The notes under the pieces are model-generated. The model did no database searches. It was not told the DNA's origin and saw only the letters and a program-made list of their open reading frames with translations. The translations under genes were made by a program, and so were the position numbers. A DNA stretch of 64,000 nt from Paragonimus skrjabini miyazakii. Its lineage: Eukaryota > Platyhelminthes > Trematoda > Plagiorchiida > Troglotrematidae. Location of the stretch: positions 66,978 to 130,977 of the forward strand of contig JTDE01000702.1 in the NCBI GenBank assembly GCA_014338405.1. Reading direction: 5' to 3'. Shown piece by piece: positions 48,354-60,599 of this stretch. Positions within the stretch are counted from its first letter, which is position 1; the number at the start of each line of letters is the position of its first letter.

Positions 48354-51300
48354 ACCATTGTCAGAACGATATAATTTATAAGGTTATCACCGGTTAGATC
48401 CTATTCTTTTGTAGTCTAATCATTTAACTCAATGCTTCCAATTGATCTCTTAGGATCCGATACATTTATGGTGAGTACAATACAAACAGATTGGAGATAT
48501 TTGCCAAATTGACGGGATAAAGTATTTACAAGAGATACTTCGAAATCTGAGACACAAGTGGAAGTTTGGTGTCAACCCTTAGCAAGTGTCACTGTGCTCA
48601 CATTATCATATCAGGCCTAATAAAATAGTATCACATTGTTTACTTTCTATTGATTGATATGAAACAACCAAATCAATCAGTCATTCTTTTAGCAACCGTC
48701 TATGGTAGCTTTAAAATGTTGGTTTGTGCCGGCATCAATTAGCTGTTGTTAGTATATAGTAGTGCTTGGTGGAAGGAACAAAGTAATAACGTTGTGTACT
48801 GCTATTAATAGCTTGTTACTAGAATGATCATTTAGCGATCATGTCTTTTTCTACCTGTACACTATTTTATAACGAAGAACTGGTTTGCATCCAGTTGTCG
48901 TCATAACGAAGATGGCTTGTCTACTAAAAGAATAATTCTTTTCGATAATTGAAAAAGGGATAGCTGGACAAATGAGTTGAATCTTCTACTCTTTGGACTA
49001 ACAGGTCCATGGATATTATTTGTGACGCACAGGTATATAATTTCTAATCCCCCAGTAAGGTTCGCTGATAATTAATGCTGCGCATAAGTCCAGTCCTAAT
49101 GCTGTGTTTGAAGGGGAAGCGGGAAGGTCGTAAATTCTGAAGCCGTGACTTTTTCGTCAAGGTAACGGGACATCGCGGACTTCTTTTAAATGTCTTTTGG
49201 GTCAAGTTAAAAATGACTTACCTCAGTCAGTTTTGTATCGTTGCGGTCGCACTAATCCTACCTATTAGTATGCCAAAATAGCAAGTCTAATGTGTCACAT
49301 ACTGTTGCATCTCTGTGTGGATGTAAGCGAGTGACACAAAACAGAAGCAATGCCTATATACCAATGGACAAAAGATAGGTTACAAAAGGCCTTAGAAGGC
49401 AATTAGAAGAATTCTTTATTCAGTGTTACTGTTGCAGAAGGAATGGGGGAGAGGGTAGTAAATTCGTTTATACGTTAAAAAAAGAGATTGTAGAAGGTAT
49501 TTGTAGAGACTTCGAATGAAGTAGGAATGAAACTTTCAATAGATAAAGTAGGTTTATATATTTTTTCAATCTCAAAACTATCGACTAGGATAAATGACCA
49601 CAGAAGATTGATTGGGAGTTCAGTGGAGATCATCAAGTATATTTGGGTTTCTCAATCGATGACCACTCAATCAAAGTAGGAAAGTGTTAATGTAACTCGA
49701 CGGGGTTCATACATACACACACATGCACACATACACACACACACACACACAAATTTAGTTACAAAAACCATGGAAACTATCAAGTCTAAAGGCACTGCGA
49801 ATGAAACCGGTGATTCCGATCTCTCTGGAATATAGTTACATGTGATGGATCGTTTGAAACGGTTGCACATACAAGGCGTCCAGTATTTACCATACATTCA
49901 AGATTAGAATGCCCCTATCTCGGAGACAATCGATTCGATCGAAACTACTTGAAAGTTAACTGCAAAGTCAGTATGCTCATTCTACTGTAAATAACAAGTC
50001 CAATGTATCATTATGTTACAATGCTTTTATACACTTGTTCTTCAGCTTCTCGTACCGATTCAACACTTGTCTGTGTAAGTTCTGCAACCGGTCCAACTGG
50101 TAAAATTGGACTTTTTATCCAAAAAGATATATGAATGTCTCTAGCAAACCTAAACGAAGATGGATGTGACATGATCCAGTCTAGCTATCACTATCTGATA
50201 AGCACAAATAAAGGTCAGATCGGTTCACATAGATTGTCTGACTTAGATAGTATATGTACGTAGAAATGTTGTCAATATTAAATGTCCCAAATTTGTTCAT
50301 GCTGAAGACTGTCCAGTGTGTTACTAGTTGACCGTTTTTCACCGGGTCTTATGGTGGTTTGATTTGACCAATGAGAATTTGACGTGTGATAATGCTATTC
50401 CGTTTAGTTCCAACTACACTTGCGAACGAGTTGAAAAAATTAACTTTTTTGAATACGAAAACAAGCTGAACACCATTCAAACTTGATAGAAGGCTTCATA
50501 CTCAAGGTGGAACGTCTAGCTAATCGCTTTTGAAGAGAACCACTTGTTGTAGTCCAAATATTCGGATGACATTTTGGTTGTCAACTTTGCAAAATGAGGT
50601 GAACTAAAAACTCAGGTAAACGCTTTAACATACAAATATGTTAAGACCGAACTCTTTGATCTAATCTCACGAGATAACAAAAGCTACATCTATGCTAATC
50701 AGTAATCTCGATTACGTGTTTCCGTTAAGAAAAACGCAAAGGTAGAAATCATCTAGGCTTTCTAGATGGATAAACGTCAGGTGATTGAAATGTTCTGGAA
50801 ACCATTAAAAGTATTTACTTAACCTGACTAGTAAAATCGTTCTGTCAGAGTGGAATTTTGTTCCATGTGTCACAATCACTACTGATCAGCTATTGTGTGC
50901 CGAATTGTATTTGTTATGAGTGAAACAGGCTGTCGTGTTAGTTTTTTCTTCAATTAGGCTATGCTATTGATTTCCGCCAATCGGTGTTTCATTTACACTC
51001 TCACTTGCAGTTGTTTTTGTTGGTCCCAATGATGTTCTATTAAAACCATCTTTAAAACATCCGTTGTAGTCACTTTCGATATAGTCTAACACACATTCTG
51101 AGGTAAACAGGCCTTTTTGGGTTTCTTCAAATAACCTTCCAATAAATTTGGTAAAGATTGATAGGAGATCCTTCTGGTTTTTAACAGATCGGCTCCTGAC
51201 AGTTATTCACGTAAACTGTTACATGCCAAACTATATCTTAGAGCTGGAAGTAGAGCTTTGATAAAGGAGATTACTTTTCAAAAACTACAATTGATGATGC

Positions 51301-51700
51301 TGATTTAGGGGGGGGAATGTCAATTTCTTTAAAGAAACACTGAAGCAAACAAGAGAATTGTTGTGTTAGGTTTTACCGTATAAAAAATCTGGGAATTTGT
51401 TTACCATCAATAATGGGCATATGCTGAGTTTATCTTGTGCTGTGGTCTGGAAGTGTGACTATGTACTGATTGTCTATACTACATGTACATATACGAATTA
51501 GGCAGTAACGTGCATTCATCTTGTCAGGAGGATGTATTTGATCTGGCCAACCGTCTATCTTCACGGGCTTTAGAACTACCGGTATGATTTCGTATCAAAC
51601 TTGCGCGAGCTGCATCGAGTGTCATAACTCAAAGGGCATATGAGCCAACACTTGTCGGTCACTAATAATCGACGAGCCGTGAACTCTGTGCTTTGCCTCG
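48354..51700. other. Noncoding stretch, nothing recognised
   Basis: Unique AT-rich sequence with an interrupted CA microsatellite and a G-run near 51310. Confidence 0.45.
49709..49751 (+). repeat. Interrupted (CA)n microsatellite
   Basis: CA repeats broken by ATACA and ATGCA variants over about 40 bases. Confidence 0.9.
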
Positions 51701-52105
51701 GTGCTCTGCGAAGTGGGCTGGCCGTTAGTTAGAGCAGTTCAGTCGTCTTGTACGGCCTGGGCAACTAGAAAGCAATCTGCTTGGGTGAAATACGTGAACT
51801 CGGACAACGTCAAGAAGTCTGCTGTACATATTATTAAACTCACCCTTCGGTCAGCATCGTTCACCTATCCCATGTTACTCTGTATCAACTCAAATTATTC
51901 TATGTCTGGTGATACTTTTGCACTTCTGCCTGCAACACACAACAAAAAATTACCAAACGTTCCGCTTGCAACGAAATACCTGACCAGTATGGCGGTACCC
52001 CAAACAACCAGTTACTTTGCGAACGGCAAAAACCGTTCCATACATCTGGAACACATTCAAGCATTAAACAATCATGCAGACGGATTAACAAACACGTACA
52101 CTTAC

Positions 52106-52209
52106 CGGAAACCTCTACCAGTGATGTTTTTGGTTCGGTACAACACAACTTCTGCGTGATACATCTCCAAGGTTCGTATGGCGATTCACAGTTCATGTGT
52201 ACTGTGTAT
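52106..52209 (-). CDS. Candidate internal exon, unrecognised Cys-rich segment
   Basis: Thirty-four codons ending at a near-consensus donor, TTTCCG|GTAAGT (52100-52105), with acceptor CTTGCTATAG at 52210. The product includes MNCESPYEPWRCITQKLCC. Just upstream on the minus strand is a ~43-bp sequence repeated at 53760-53805, so repeat-derived sequence is adjacent. No family is recognised. Confidence 0.15.
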
Positions 52210-52329
52210 CTATAGCAAGTTCCAGAAGTATGGACCCAGCAACAAAATTCGGATCCCCAAACCACAGAGCTTACATGGCTTAGGCGTGTGTGACACGTCC
52301 GAATATTTGTTTTTTTTTAATATTCGCAC

Positions 52330-52570
52330 TGGAGCCCAGATCACCGATTAGGTCTGTTAATCAAGTCGAGTAAGTGGACGGGTACAGCACACCGCTGAAA
52401 CCAGTGTGTAGGTGATTGCACGCGTATCTCCAATCTAGTCGCTCGGCCGCATCGCCCCAGTGTTTCGGTCACCACGGTCCACGATCGATAATACCTGGCT
52501 GCTCACACACGTTTCAGCGCTTGAAAAGAAATGCTGGACTAGTAACCAGCGTGCGCCGGTGAGTACAAAT
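52330..52570 (+). promoter_or_regulatory. CpG-rich block ending in a splice-donor-like site
   Basis: Rich in CpG (GCTCGGCCGCATCGCCCC) and ending CGTGCGCCG|GTGAGTAC at 52560-52568, a good plus-strand donor. This is the layout of a 5'-untranslated first exon, but no linked coding exon was recognised. Confidence 0.22.
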
Positions 52571-53098
52571 GGACAAAGTTAAGATACAATATTTCCCTAA
52601 GTGATCGTTCAACCACGTTAGTTTTTTTTACCAACCAATATATACTAAGAAGGTGCATTCAAGAAAGAAACAGATTTATGAATTACTAAATGACTGACTG
52701 AAAACTAACTGTGCGGACTCTACGTGTAAATTGCAGATGACGTTTAAGAATGAATACTTTCATTTCACTGAAGGCATGTTGGACTGATGACTGTTGAATA
52801 ACCTAGTTCCTTCTGTGCGTCTGTTTATTTGTCGATCTGACTGTTCTAATGTTGAATTATGTCGGACCACACTTTTCTCAGTTTCGTTTGCCGGACAGTA
52901 GTTACATGTGGCTTGGTCTGGGTAAATTATCACGCTGTAACCAGATCACACATCTGGAACGCAAGCAGAAAAACGTTGTGTCGGTAATCCGACTACTGAA
53001 CAACTTATTGAGGTGGATTTTATTCAAATGGCTTGTGATGAAAACGTTGCGGAAGTCAGTAGGGCTATTAGTACAAAGCATATGAGTACGTAGCCGGT

Positions 53099-53605
53099 CA
53101 CTGTAAGTCATTTCGAAGATTGATGAAAAAGCTTGTTGCAACAGGCAATGTTCATGACTTGCAACAACATCGACAGATGATTGTCTTGTCAGTGATGTTC
53201 TGTAACGAATAAAAAACGGACTGCAGCAGTGTCCGTCGACTCGCTCAAGAATGTAGCACTGTACACAGGATACTCAAAAGATGCAAGTATCGACCATATT
53301 GAGAGGTTCGATTACAAGAGCTTCAGTTGTCGGATGGGGACAAACGTCAGTCATTTTCCACCTGGTATTTATCAGAAAGGAATATAAATTCGACAGTGTC
53401 TAGTGATGAAACAATATTCTGTCTGAATGGATTTGTGTAGAAACCCCATTTTTAGCACATCAGTAACTCCCATCGATTTGCTCTAACCTGACGTAAAAAT
53501 AGCCCGAAGCTTATAGTTTGGATAGGTTTCCTTTGGACATGGACATTCTCGTACACAGTGCATAGAGTGGTGCTGCGCCATTTCGTTGAGACCAAATGTA
53601 GTTGA
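53099..53605 (+). pseudogene. Mariner/IS630-type transposase, broken copy
   Basis: One plus-strand frame of about 165 codons carries transposase blocks. These are a helix-turn-helix region (SFRRLMKKLVATGNVHDL, SSVRRLAQE, TVHRILKR, KYRPY), a spacer with RLQELQLSDGDKR and TWYLSE, and the catalytic-core start SSDETIFCLNGFV. That last block matches the SDExxFxLNGxVN motif of Tc1/mariner/IS630 transposases. Stops interrupt it at 53210, 53300, 53438, 53453 and 53489. A degraded SGAAPF near 53570 in another frame may be what is left of QDGAxPH. The N-terminal helix and C-terminus were not found. The frame is collinear, so decay was mostly by substitution. Confidence 0.82.
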
Positions 53606-55317
53606 GTGATCCCAGCTGTTCCAGTGATTTGTTCGTTAACCGACTCGACTCAATTAGCAGACCTGTTCGGTGGTCTGGGCTCCTGTGCGAATACAAAAAT
53701 ATTCAAACAATCGGATATGTTACACACGCTTGAGCTATGTATGCTAACTGGGATAAGTTCTTTGGTTTGGGAATCCGAATTTTGTTGCTGAGTCTATACC
53801 TCTGAGATGTACTGGACTTAACGGTATCACATATCAAGCTGCCTGCTAAACCGATACCAGTAGTTGCTATGACGACAGACATGTATGAATTAGATTTGGT
53901 TACGTCAACAACTGGGTTCGTGTCATCAAAGTTAGACGGTCTGATTAATGTATTAAGATTTGGCTATAGTAGACGAATGTTTGTCAATTTGCTTTATAGC
54001 TTCATTGATCGAGGTCATATAAAAAGCAAATGTCATAAATTTTTAGTTTTCCTTCATTCGCTGACTACTTTCTTATAGTACTGGTAAGCAGTTTTATAGA
54101 TTTGATAATTTAAAAGAGACCCAATTATGAGAATTCTGAAATACGCAAATGAATCACTTTCAAACGCTGTTGTGAATTACATTTAGGCAGATGTGAAAAG
54201 AACTGTTGTCAAGTCCCTGGTACAACCTGTCAAATCGTGTTAGCCTAAGAATATGTGTTTCAATGTCTTCCCATGTGGACGTTATAAAGAAGTTGTTAGT
54301 GTCCACAATTTAGTCATTGTTACTAGTTCGTTTAATTGGACAAAGTCTGTTCGTTTGTTGGTCACTTTGTAAAGCTTACAAACTGCCCATGAAACCTATC
54401 CCTCACGGCCAGGTTTCTCTTGGTCTGAAATCCCCTGATGTTGTACAAGATCACATCGCTCATTTGTGCTTTGATGCAACTTAGAAGTGGATCTCCGATG
54501 CCAAAATTTTATATCTATTTCCAAAATGGTCCGGACATTGGAGGTACGTCTGGTCGTAGAAAGTTAGCCATGCTAGGACACGCTCCATTGAACGGATGCA
54601 TACAATCCATGACCAGCATATACCACCACAAGGGCAGGAAGGTTATTCGATCTAAATGACTTATGCTTACTATCAAACAACCTCACCACGGTGATCGATT
54701 ACCTCCATGTCTGAACCTGACTCTAAAGAATAGGTGGACTGTGATTCGGACGGTTACTTATTAGGTGTGGAGTCAAACCCCCTATTCACAATAGGCTATC
54801 TGCCCTATGAGAGTAGCTTATGAGAAGAAGCGATTACCTTAAACGCTAACGTTTAAAAGCTCATTTTGGCTATCTCTGGGTGATAGGCCGAAACACGCAC
54901 TAACCTTGACACGGTTTGATAGGGCAATCAGTAAAATGTATCAACAAATGAGTGTAGTTCATCAAAATAGTGATTCAGTTTACTGATTACTACTAATACG
55001 ATTGCATTTACAACACTACTGACAGACGAGAATAAGTAACAAACATCAGACTGTGTTCATTTCAGAGGTGTTACTCGATGTGTGTTACCCACATAGGATA
55101 CGCATAATGGAGGAATCCAGCGCCCCATACCTGCTACTCGTACAGTTCAGATTCACCGTTCGATTCCTGGATGACGTCGACCTTTGAGTAAAAAGTACCT
55201 AGTACAAGTCATTCGATTAAGCAATATTCAGACAAATATTTCCTGTGTTAACCTACTGGACTAGTTTTTTGAACTAACGAACTCGGTAGACCAAGTAGAA
55301 ACGTGACTGAAAATTCT
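53606..55317. other. Noncoding stretch with possible transposon remainder
   Basis: The first part may be decayed C-terminal transposase. It holds a ~43-bp sequence at 53760-53805 shared with 52215-52262. A B-box-like GTTCGATTCC occurs near 55160. Confidence 0.35.
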
Positions 55318-55323
55318 ACTTAC

Positions 55324-55582
55324 TCTGATCTTCTGATCTGTGCGGTTTCAGCTGTTTTCGCCGATGTACAGAACTCTGAGAGCCCACTACGCCAGTTCCA
55401 GAGACCTCACCACTTGCTTGTGGGTCCACCTCACCTTCCGACCGAAGGTCAGATGTGCGGATCTCGAGCGAACATGATGTTCCATATGCAGGACCGATTG
55501 TGGGTTTGCGAGACGCGAACTCGCACACTGAATTCGATGGGGTCATATCCGAATCCAGCCTACCGGAATTCATATGTACGTA
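55324..55582 (-). CDS. Probable 5' coding exon with RRKQ NuRD-recruitment motif, likely of the ZEB/zfh-1 gene
   Basis: The frame is open through 86 codons and rich in Ser, Gly, Pro and charged residues. It ends with the motif HRRKQLKPHR eight residues before a strong donor, GTAAGT at 55318-55323. RRKQxxP is the known RBBP4/NuRD-binding motif at the N-terminus of ZEB2, SALL, BCL11 and FOG repressors; in vertebrate ZEB genes it sits near the end of the first coding exon. The acceptor TTCACACCAG would place the exon start at 55582. Alternatively translation begins at the ATG at 55573 or at 55756, in a CpG-rich first exon. The exon ends in phase 1. Strand, motif and position fit the ZEB-type gene whose fingers lie 51 kb downstream. 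A SALL- or BCL11-like gene is the main alternative. Confidence 0.55.
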
Positions 55583-55820
55583 CTGGTGTGAAGTTATTCG
55601 CACACACGCGCGTGTGTGTTCAAAGTCGTTCAGCTGGTTCCGGTTCACGATCGGTTGTGAAATGCACTTACTTAAATTGACGAGTGAAGTAATCTTCAAA
55701 TCGTCATGTGGCGTCGCGTAGCTGCTCGACTCACAACGCACCGCAACGCACCGCATGCACGCATACACGCACAATCACGTGGACACGAAAGCACAACGCA
55801 CCATCGAACAGATTCTGTTG
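55583..55820 (-). promoter_or_regulatory. CpG-rich flank upstream of the RRKQ exon, possible promoter
   Basis: CpG-rich sequence with CGCGCG, repeated AACGCACCGC units near 55736-55755 and a CACGTG E-box near 55778. It directly precedes the candidate first coding exon on the minus strand. No TATA box is seen. Promoter function is inferred from composition and position. Confidence 0.3.
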
Positions 55821-55939
55821 GGAGGACTAACCGGTCTGCGATGTTAGTTCATGTACAGCCTAACGTCAAATGATCGATCAAGAGGGAGGCTGATAATAAC
55901 GTGAGTACAGAAAGCATTACCGTCATGCCCACCACTGGA

Positions 55940-55959
55940 CTGTGTGTGTGTGTGTGTGT
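55940..55959 (+). repeat. (TG)n microsatellite
   Basis: About nine to ten TG dinucleotides, between the RRKQ exon flank and unrecognised sequence. Confidence 0.9.
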
Positions 55960-56732
55960 ATGTTTGATGACCCTGGTAACAGACCAGTCCTAGCTTGGTG
56001 ATCGACGGGCATACGATTCCATTAGTTGCATAAGCATATTTATTTATATGTCAACGGGCGTCAATCGTTTCAAAGCGGCTTGCTGACCAAACTGTTCAGC
56101 TCACGCACCTGTCGATAACACGCGTGATCACAGAATGTATGGGAGCAGTCTACTCAAAGTATGTATACATATATGTGTAGCCAGAGTTACGTCCATTACC
56201 ACGGGAACGTTGCTCCCTCTAGTGACCACGGCTTTCTCACTCAGATGAAAGTTACTTGGACAACAAGCACTCGTTTTTTCTGGTGGTTAAAGTTGAACCA
56301 TATTACACAATTCAAACTTTACTGGGCCCTCAAGTTTATATGGTGACTGTGTTGGACACGGTACCACTGACCTCACATTACGGATGGTCGAATTAACACA
56401 CAAACTTTCAGTTATCTGATCTATCCCGAACCACCTAAGCTACCGGTGTGATGGATGACCAAATCGAAGACGCGATTATTTCAACACACATGTGATAGTG
56501 AGATATTGCCGAAGCTTATAACAGATAAATTGCGGACAACATCGGGCAAACGGGCGAGAAATCACAAGCAAAAATCCATGACAGAAAGTGTCAGCCAAAC
56601 GCATATAACCAGACAGGAATGCACATGATGTTAAAATGAAAACTTTACTGCGTTGTAGATTGGAATTCCGGTTCATAAACGCGAATGCTTCCCTGGTATG
56701 AGAAAGTGCGATTTAGACAATAAAGAGGTTAC

Positions 56733-56888
56733 CTTATCGAACGACTTTTCGCTACACAAGAACCACAGTATGTGTGGAAAGTCATTACATCTATGACACA
56801 CGTTTGGCTATGAAAATGTAAAGAATTGATGTTTTCTGCTGAAGTGGTACTAATAAAAGCAATTGTTGATGGAGTGAGCTCCCGACGG
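56733..56888 (-). CDS. Candidate internal exon, unrecognised protein
   Basis: Fifty-two open codons between a pyrimidine-rich acceptor (GTTTTCATCTGATAG) and donor AAG|GTAACC. The frame meets a stop inside the donor. The product is Ser/Thr-rich with several Cys and His. It lies upstream of the RRKQ exon on the same strand, with phase 2 at both ends. No family is recognised, and chance is a serious alternative. Confidence 0.15.
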
Positions 56889-57199
56889 CTATCAGATGAA
56901 AACGACATCAAAAGAAAACAGGTGTGTCGATTAGAACGACAACAAACCTTGAAACATCTGGAAAATACTACCACGAACCCTATCGGTGTTATCGTCGTTT
57001 GAATGACGGTTTAACTGCGCTCTATTTACAAGCAGTGTTGTCTGAGTTCATTTTTGAAAGAAACCGAATAACAATGGGCTGTCAAGATGCAGATGAGACA
57101 GATTTAACGGATTTCGAAACACGGACACGACATATTGAAGAAGGGATAGGCAATAATGGTGCGGAAATCCATACTAGAAATATGTCAGAATAGACGTCA

Positions 57200-60009
57200 G
57201 TAACAAATTCATTTTTTGTTTTATTCACATTTAAGTTTTGTATGAGGATTTCTCCCATATATGTAATGGTATGCATTTCGGTATGTATTTTAGGAATTTA
57301 TGCGAGTTAGGACCACCGCGTGGGAGGTGTACGTTGGACTGTGCTCTCTAGTGACGTCACCCTACCGAAGAGATCTACCTAGTAGAAATCAATGATTACG
57401 TCATTACTGAGATTGAACTGAACCTCATCAGTTGGACCCACCGCATTTCCATTGATCGGATGAGGTTTACCGCCTACATTTGCCCAACGCTGATTAGGTA
57501 GACTGTAAGAACTTGGCAAGGAATTATTCCGCTGCCTGTTTTGTGTATGAGTCTAGCCAGCCGTGCAGAACACCAATGCAGTACTGTACATCCATAAGTT
57601 CTTGTTTTTGAAAAGGAATATCTAGTCTATCTCAGGAAGCCTGCATCAATCAAGTAAGCACGAGAATTGGACAATTAGTCGAGCTGATGTTTCTCCAATT
57701 GGCTTACAGTGGAAAATCTAAACTAGTCACACAAACGCTTATTTTGTCTTTCGGCCGAATAACAGTCACTAAGCAATGTTGTACTGTTATCGGTAGCTAT
57801 GTGACACTACTGCCTCTAAAAGGCTGTAATTTGATGGGCGTCGTAGCATATAAGTTGATGACATAAATGTTTAACTAAAACCTCACAAATAAACACATGT
57901 CTAACTGAAACTTCAAGTAAGTCCATTGTTTTGAAAGGTATTCGCAAACAGCCTAGCCCGTTTTCTTTTCGATACAGTTGACTGTAAAAGGTTATGAACA
58001 CTGTTCATCCGAACAGAACGAGCAGACTGAAATGTGTCTGACACGTGAATTTTCTGTATTTTCCCCGTCGTCTTGTCGGTTCCGATAGCTGGTGTATCCG
58101 GCACCCTTCTACTCGAATATTTGTTCCTTTTGCGATTGGCCTGCCAAGAAAGCTTATGACAAGGAATTTCCGATGACGCGGCACGAGCCCAAACGACTCA
58201 TCTGAACAACGAATTGATCATATTGTGAAGTATAGCGGTCTCCCCAAGAGGAACTGCTAAGAGCAACTGTTAGAGAGACAATTGTAGGCCGATTTCTTTG
58301 AGGTTCCTATGCGAATTCAGGACCACAGAGAAGCCACCAATGACCAAGACTCATATCTGCTGCCTCAGCTTGGTTCGATTTTTCCTGAAGGGACCATGAC
58401 ACTTGTCACCACAACTATACTCCTCAAAATATGCAGTCCGGTCTACCCAAGAAAGCCATCCTGAGAAGTTTGCAAGCAGGCTGTATTATTTCACTTTGGC
58501 GGATCATAAACGACTAACACGTTCGTCAACCATTCACAGTTCAAACCACGGATCACTGGTGAATTGCGAATTTCACTTTATCTCTATCCCATTAACTAAC
58601 CTGTGGCCTGTAGACAAACGATGCAGTCCATCATTCCTGTCCGATAATTTTGTCACTGTGTCCACTTCGAGTGCATTCGCTGTATGCCACGTTGTATATT
58701 ATTCAGACCTTTGCAGATGAGACAGTGGAGCTATTCACTAATCCTCTCAAGCATTAAAATCGTACAGTCTATTGAAGTTTTTACTTGACACCGAGTTAAT
58801 AGAGACAAAAGTGCAGAGTATGACGTTCTCAAGCTAGGTGTTTTAACTAGAAAAAGATGCACAGTAGGCCACCTGCACGAGACAACTTGCTCATCAGCTT
58901 GATATCAGAAAGGTACAAGTTTAAGATAGAAAGAAGAAAAGGAGAAACGAACTTGAAACACTGTATCGGTGACAATGTGGCTTGTAAAATGCGCGAGTTA
59001 AAATAAGTACACGATCCTACGGGTATTTCCTCAAGGAATGCGTGAAAATAGAATAGAACTTTGCTACTAACCCTCCTGTCACTTTACCGGAGATGAGGTT
59101 TTACAAAAATGTATTGCTATCAGCGAAAACTTGAACCTTTTAGAAGTAGCATATAACATGATTCATTAGCTGGTAGTTGTTCAAACAGAAATGTTCGGTG
59201 TACAAGTGGTTAGAAGGAACTGTTTTTTAGAAAAAAAGAACGATGAAATGTATTTCCGTTAGTGTTTTCAGTATCGACGACAGCTGGGTAGTGCCTACCC
59301 ACCTCAGCGGAGGCCACCTTCTAGAAAAGATCGTTTTTCATTGCTCTTCCAATGAGAACTTCAGATTCGTGAGACATCACTTTGCGACTGACTTATTTTC
59401 ACATCCTTTAGTGGTTACTTCCATGGTCGACAGTTAGTCAGATGATGGCGGTGTTCATCTCGGGATTTACTGAGAAATGACACATTGCGGCGGGTACATT
59501 GAGTTAACTTGACCACAAAAATGTGACAGCAACTACTCACTTCTAATACACTACGATACTTAGGTTACGTTAGTCAGAAGGTTAAATCTATCGATTAACT
59601 GACAATGCGGTCAGAAGCCTTTCATTTTTCATTGATGATTACTAATTGTTTGCTTAATTGTACTTGTAAATTATGGGTATAGAATTGTTCTGCTGCTGCT
59701 GATGCTGTGTTTTGGTTGAGCCTGTGTGAAGGATTACAAATATCCATTTCGATCATTCTACAAGTATACATTTTCTGGCTGTATTGCATTTTGTAACCTC
59801 ACACGTATCACACATCACGTGTCCAACGTGATCGGACGTGCGGATAAAACAAACAATTATCTACGGTAACGTTTTTAACATGTATTTGTAAAATAAAGGC
59901 CAACATTTCGTCAGTTTTCTGAGCTTCTAAAATGTGTTGTTTCACCAACCACCACACGTGATAAAGCAATACCGTTTCCATAACCTGCAATTCATACCGC
60001 GCATTCTTC
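57200..60009. other. Noncoding stretch, nothing recognised
   Basis: No supported feature. The acidic plus-strand frame just before it (56895-57193) lacks a convincing acceptor. Confidence 0.4.
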
Positions 60010-60560
60010 AGTGTTCACCATCGTGTCGACTGTGAAATTAGTCTTTCCCAAGTCCGAACACCAGATGGAACAACATATCGTCCACTTGCCTCAGCATTTC
60101 GAATGCATACATACACACGACGCACGCGGCACCTGTTAGGGTAGGCTAATTTATTCAATCTTCGCACCTCCCTCCAAACTAATTCTGTCAATGTCACATA
60201 ATCCATACGCGTGCTCATTCATTCACCATTCGTACGCGTGTGTGTGTGTGTGTATGCATGTATTTGCGGCGTGTAGGTAGGTGGCCGACGAGTTGGGTGC
60301 TCCTCTACTTTGGGTCGTGATTACAGGATATGTCATCTCTGATGGAGGATTTAGCGCCGTGCGGCGAAGCTGCGGGAGATTAGTAGGCAATTTGTCGACA
60401 CCCAATCCGTATTGAAACAACGGAGTCGACCTGAGCCGTGTGAGATGCCCGAATCGATACAAAACGGGCAATGGCGATGAGGAGAACAGAGATGGAGGGT
60501 GGAGAGACTGGAAGTCATTCAGATAATGACGGGACCGTTTAGTTTTCAACTCCAGCAGTG
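60010..60560. other. CpG-rich block without a recognised gene
   Basis: Higher CpG and GC than its surroundings, with open frames on both strands and no recognisable product. A plus-strand ATG near 60332 opens only 17 codons. Confidence 0.2.
60236..60254 (+). repeat. (GT)n microsatellite
   Basis: About nine GT units inside a CpG-rich block. Confidence 0.9.
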
Positions 60561-60599
60561 TGGTACATAGTGGCGATTGAACACATTCATGCATATTTC

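Noticed and set aside
55316..55774. Whole 152-codon minus-strand frame as one coding sequence
   Set aside because: The first part is low-complexity CpG-rich flank, and the end runs into the GTAAGT donor; only the part up to 55324 is proposed as exon.
56895..57193. Acidic plus-strand frame ending at 57193
   Set aside because: It looks mildly protein-like, but the preceding AG has no pyrimidine tract and no family is recognised.
57421..57440. Minus-strand CTGATGAG as a second hammerhead core
   Set aside because: No GAAAC follows at the required spacing.
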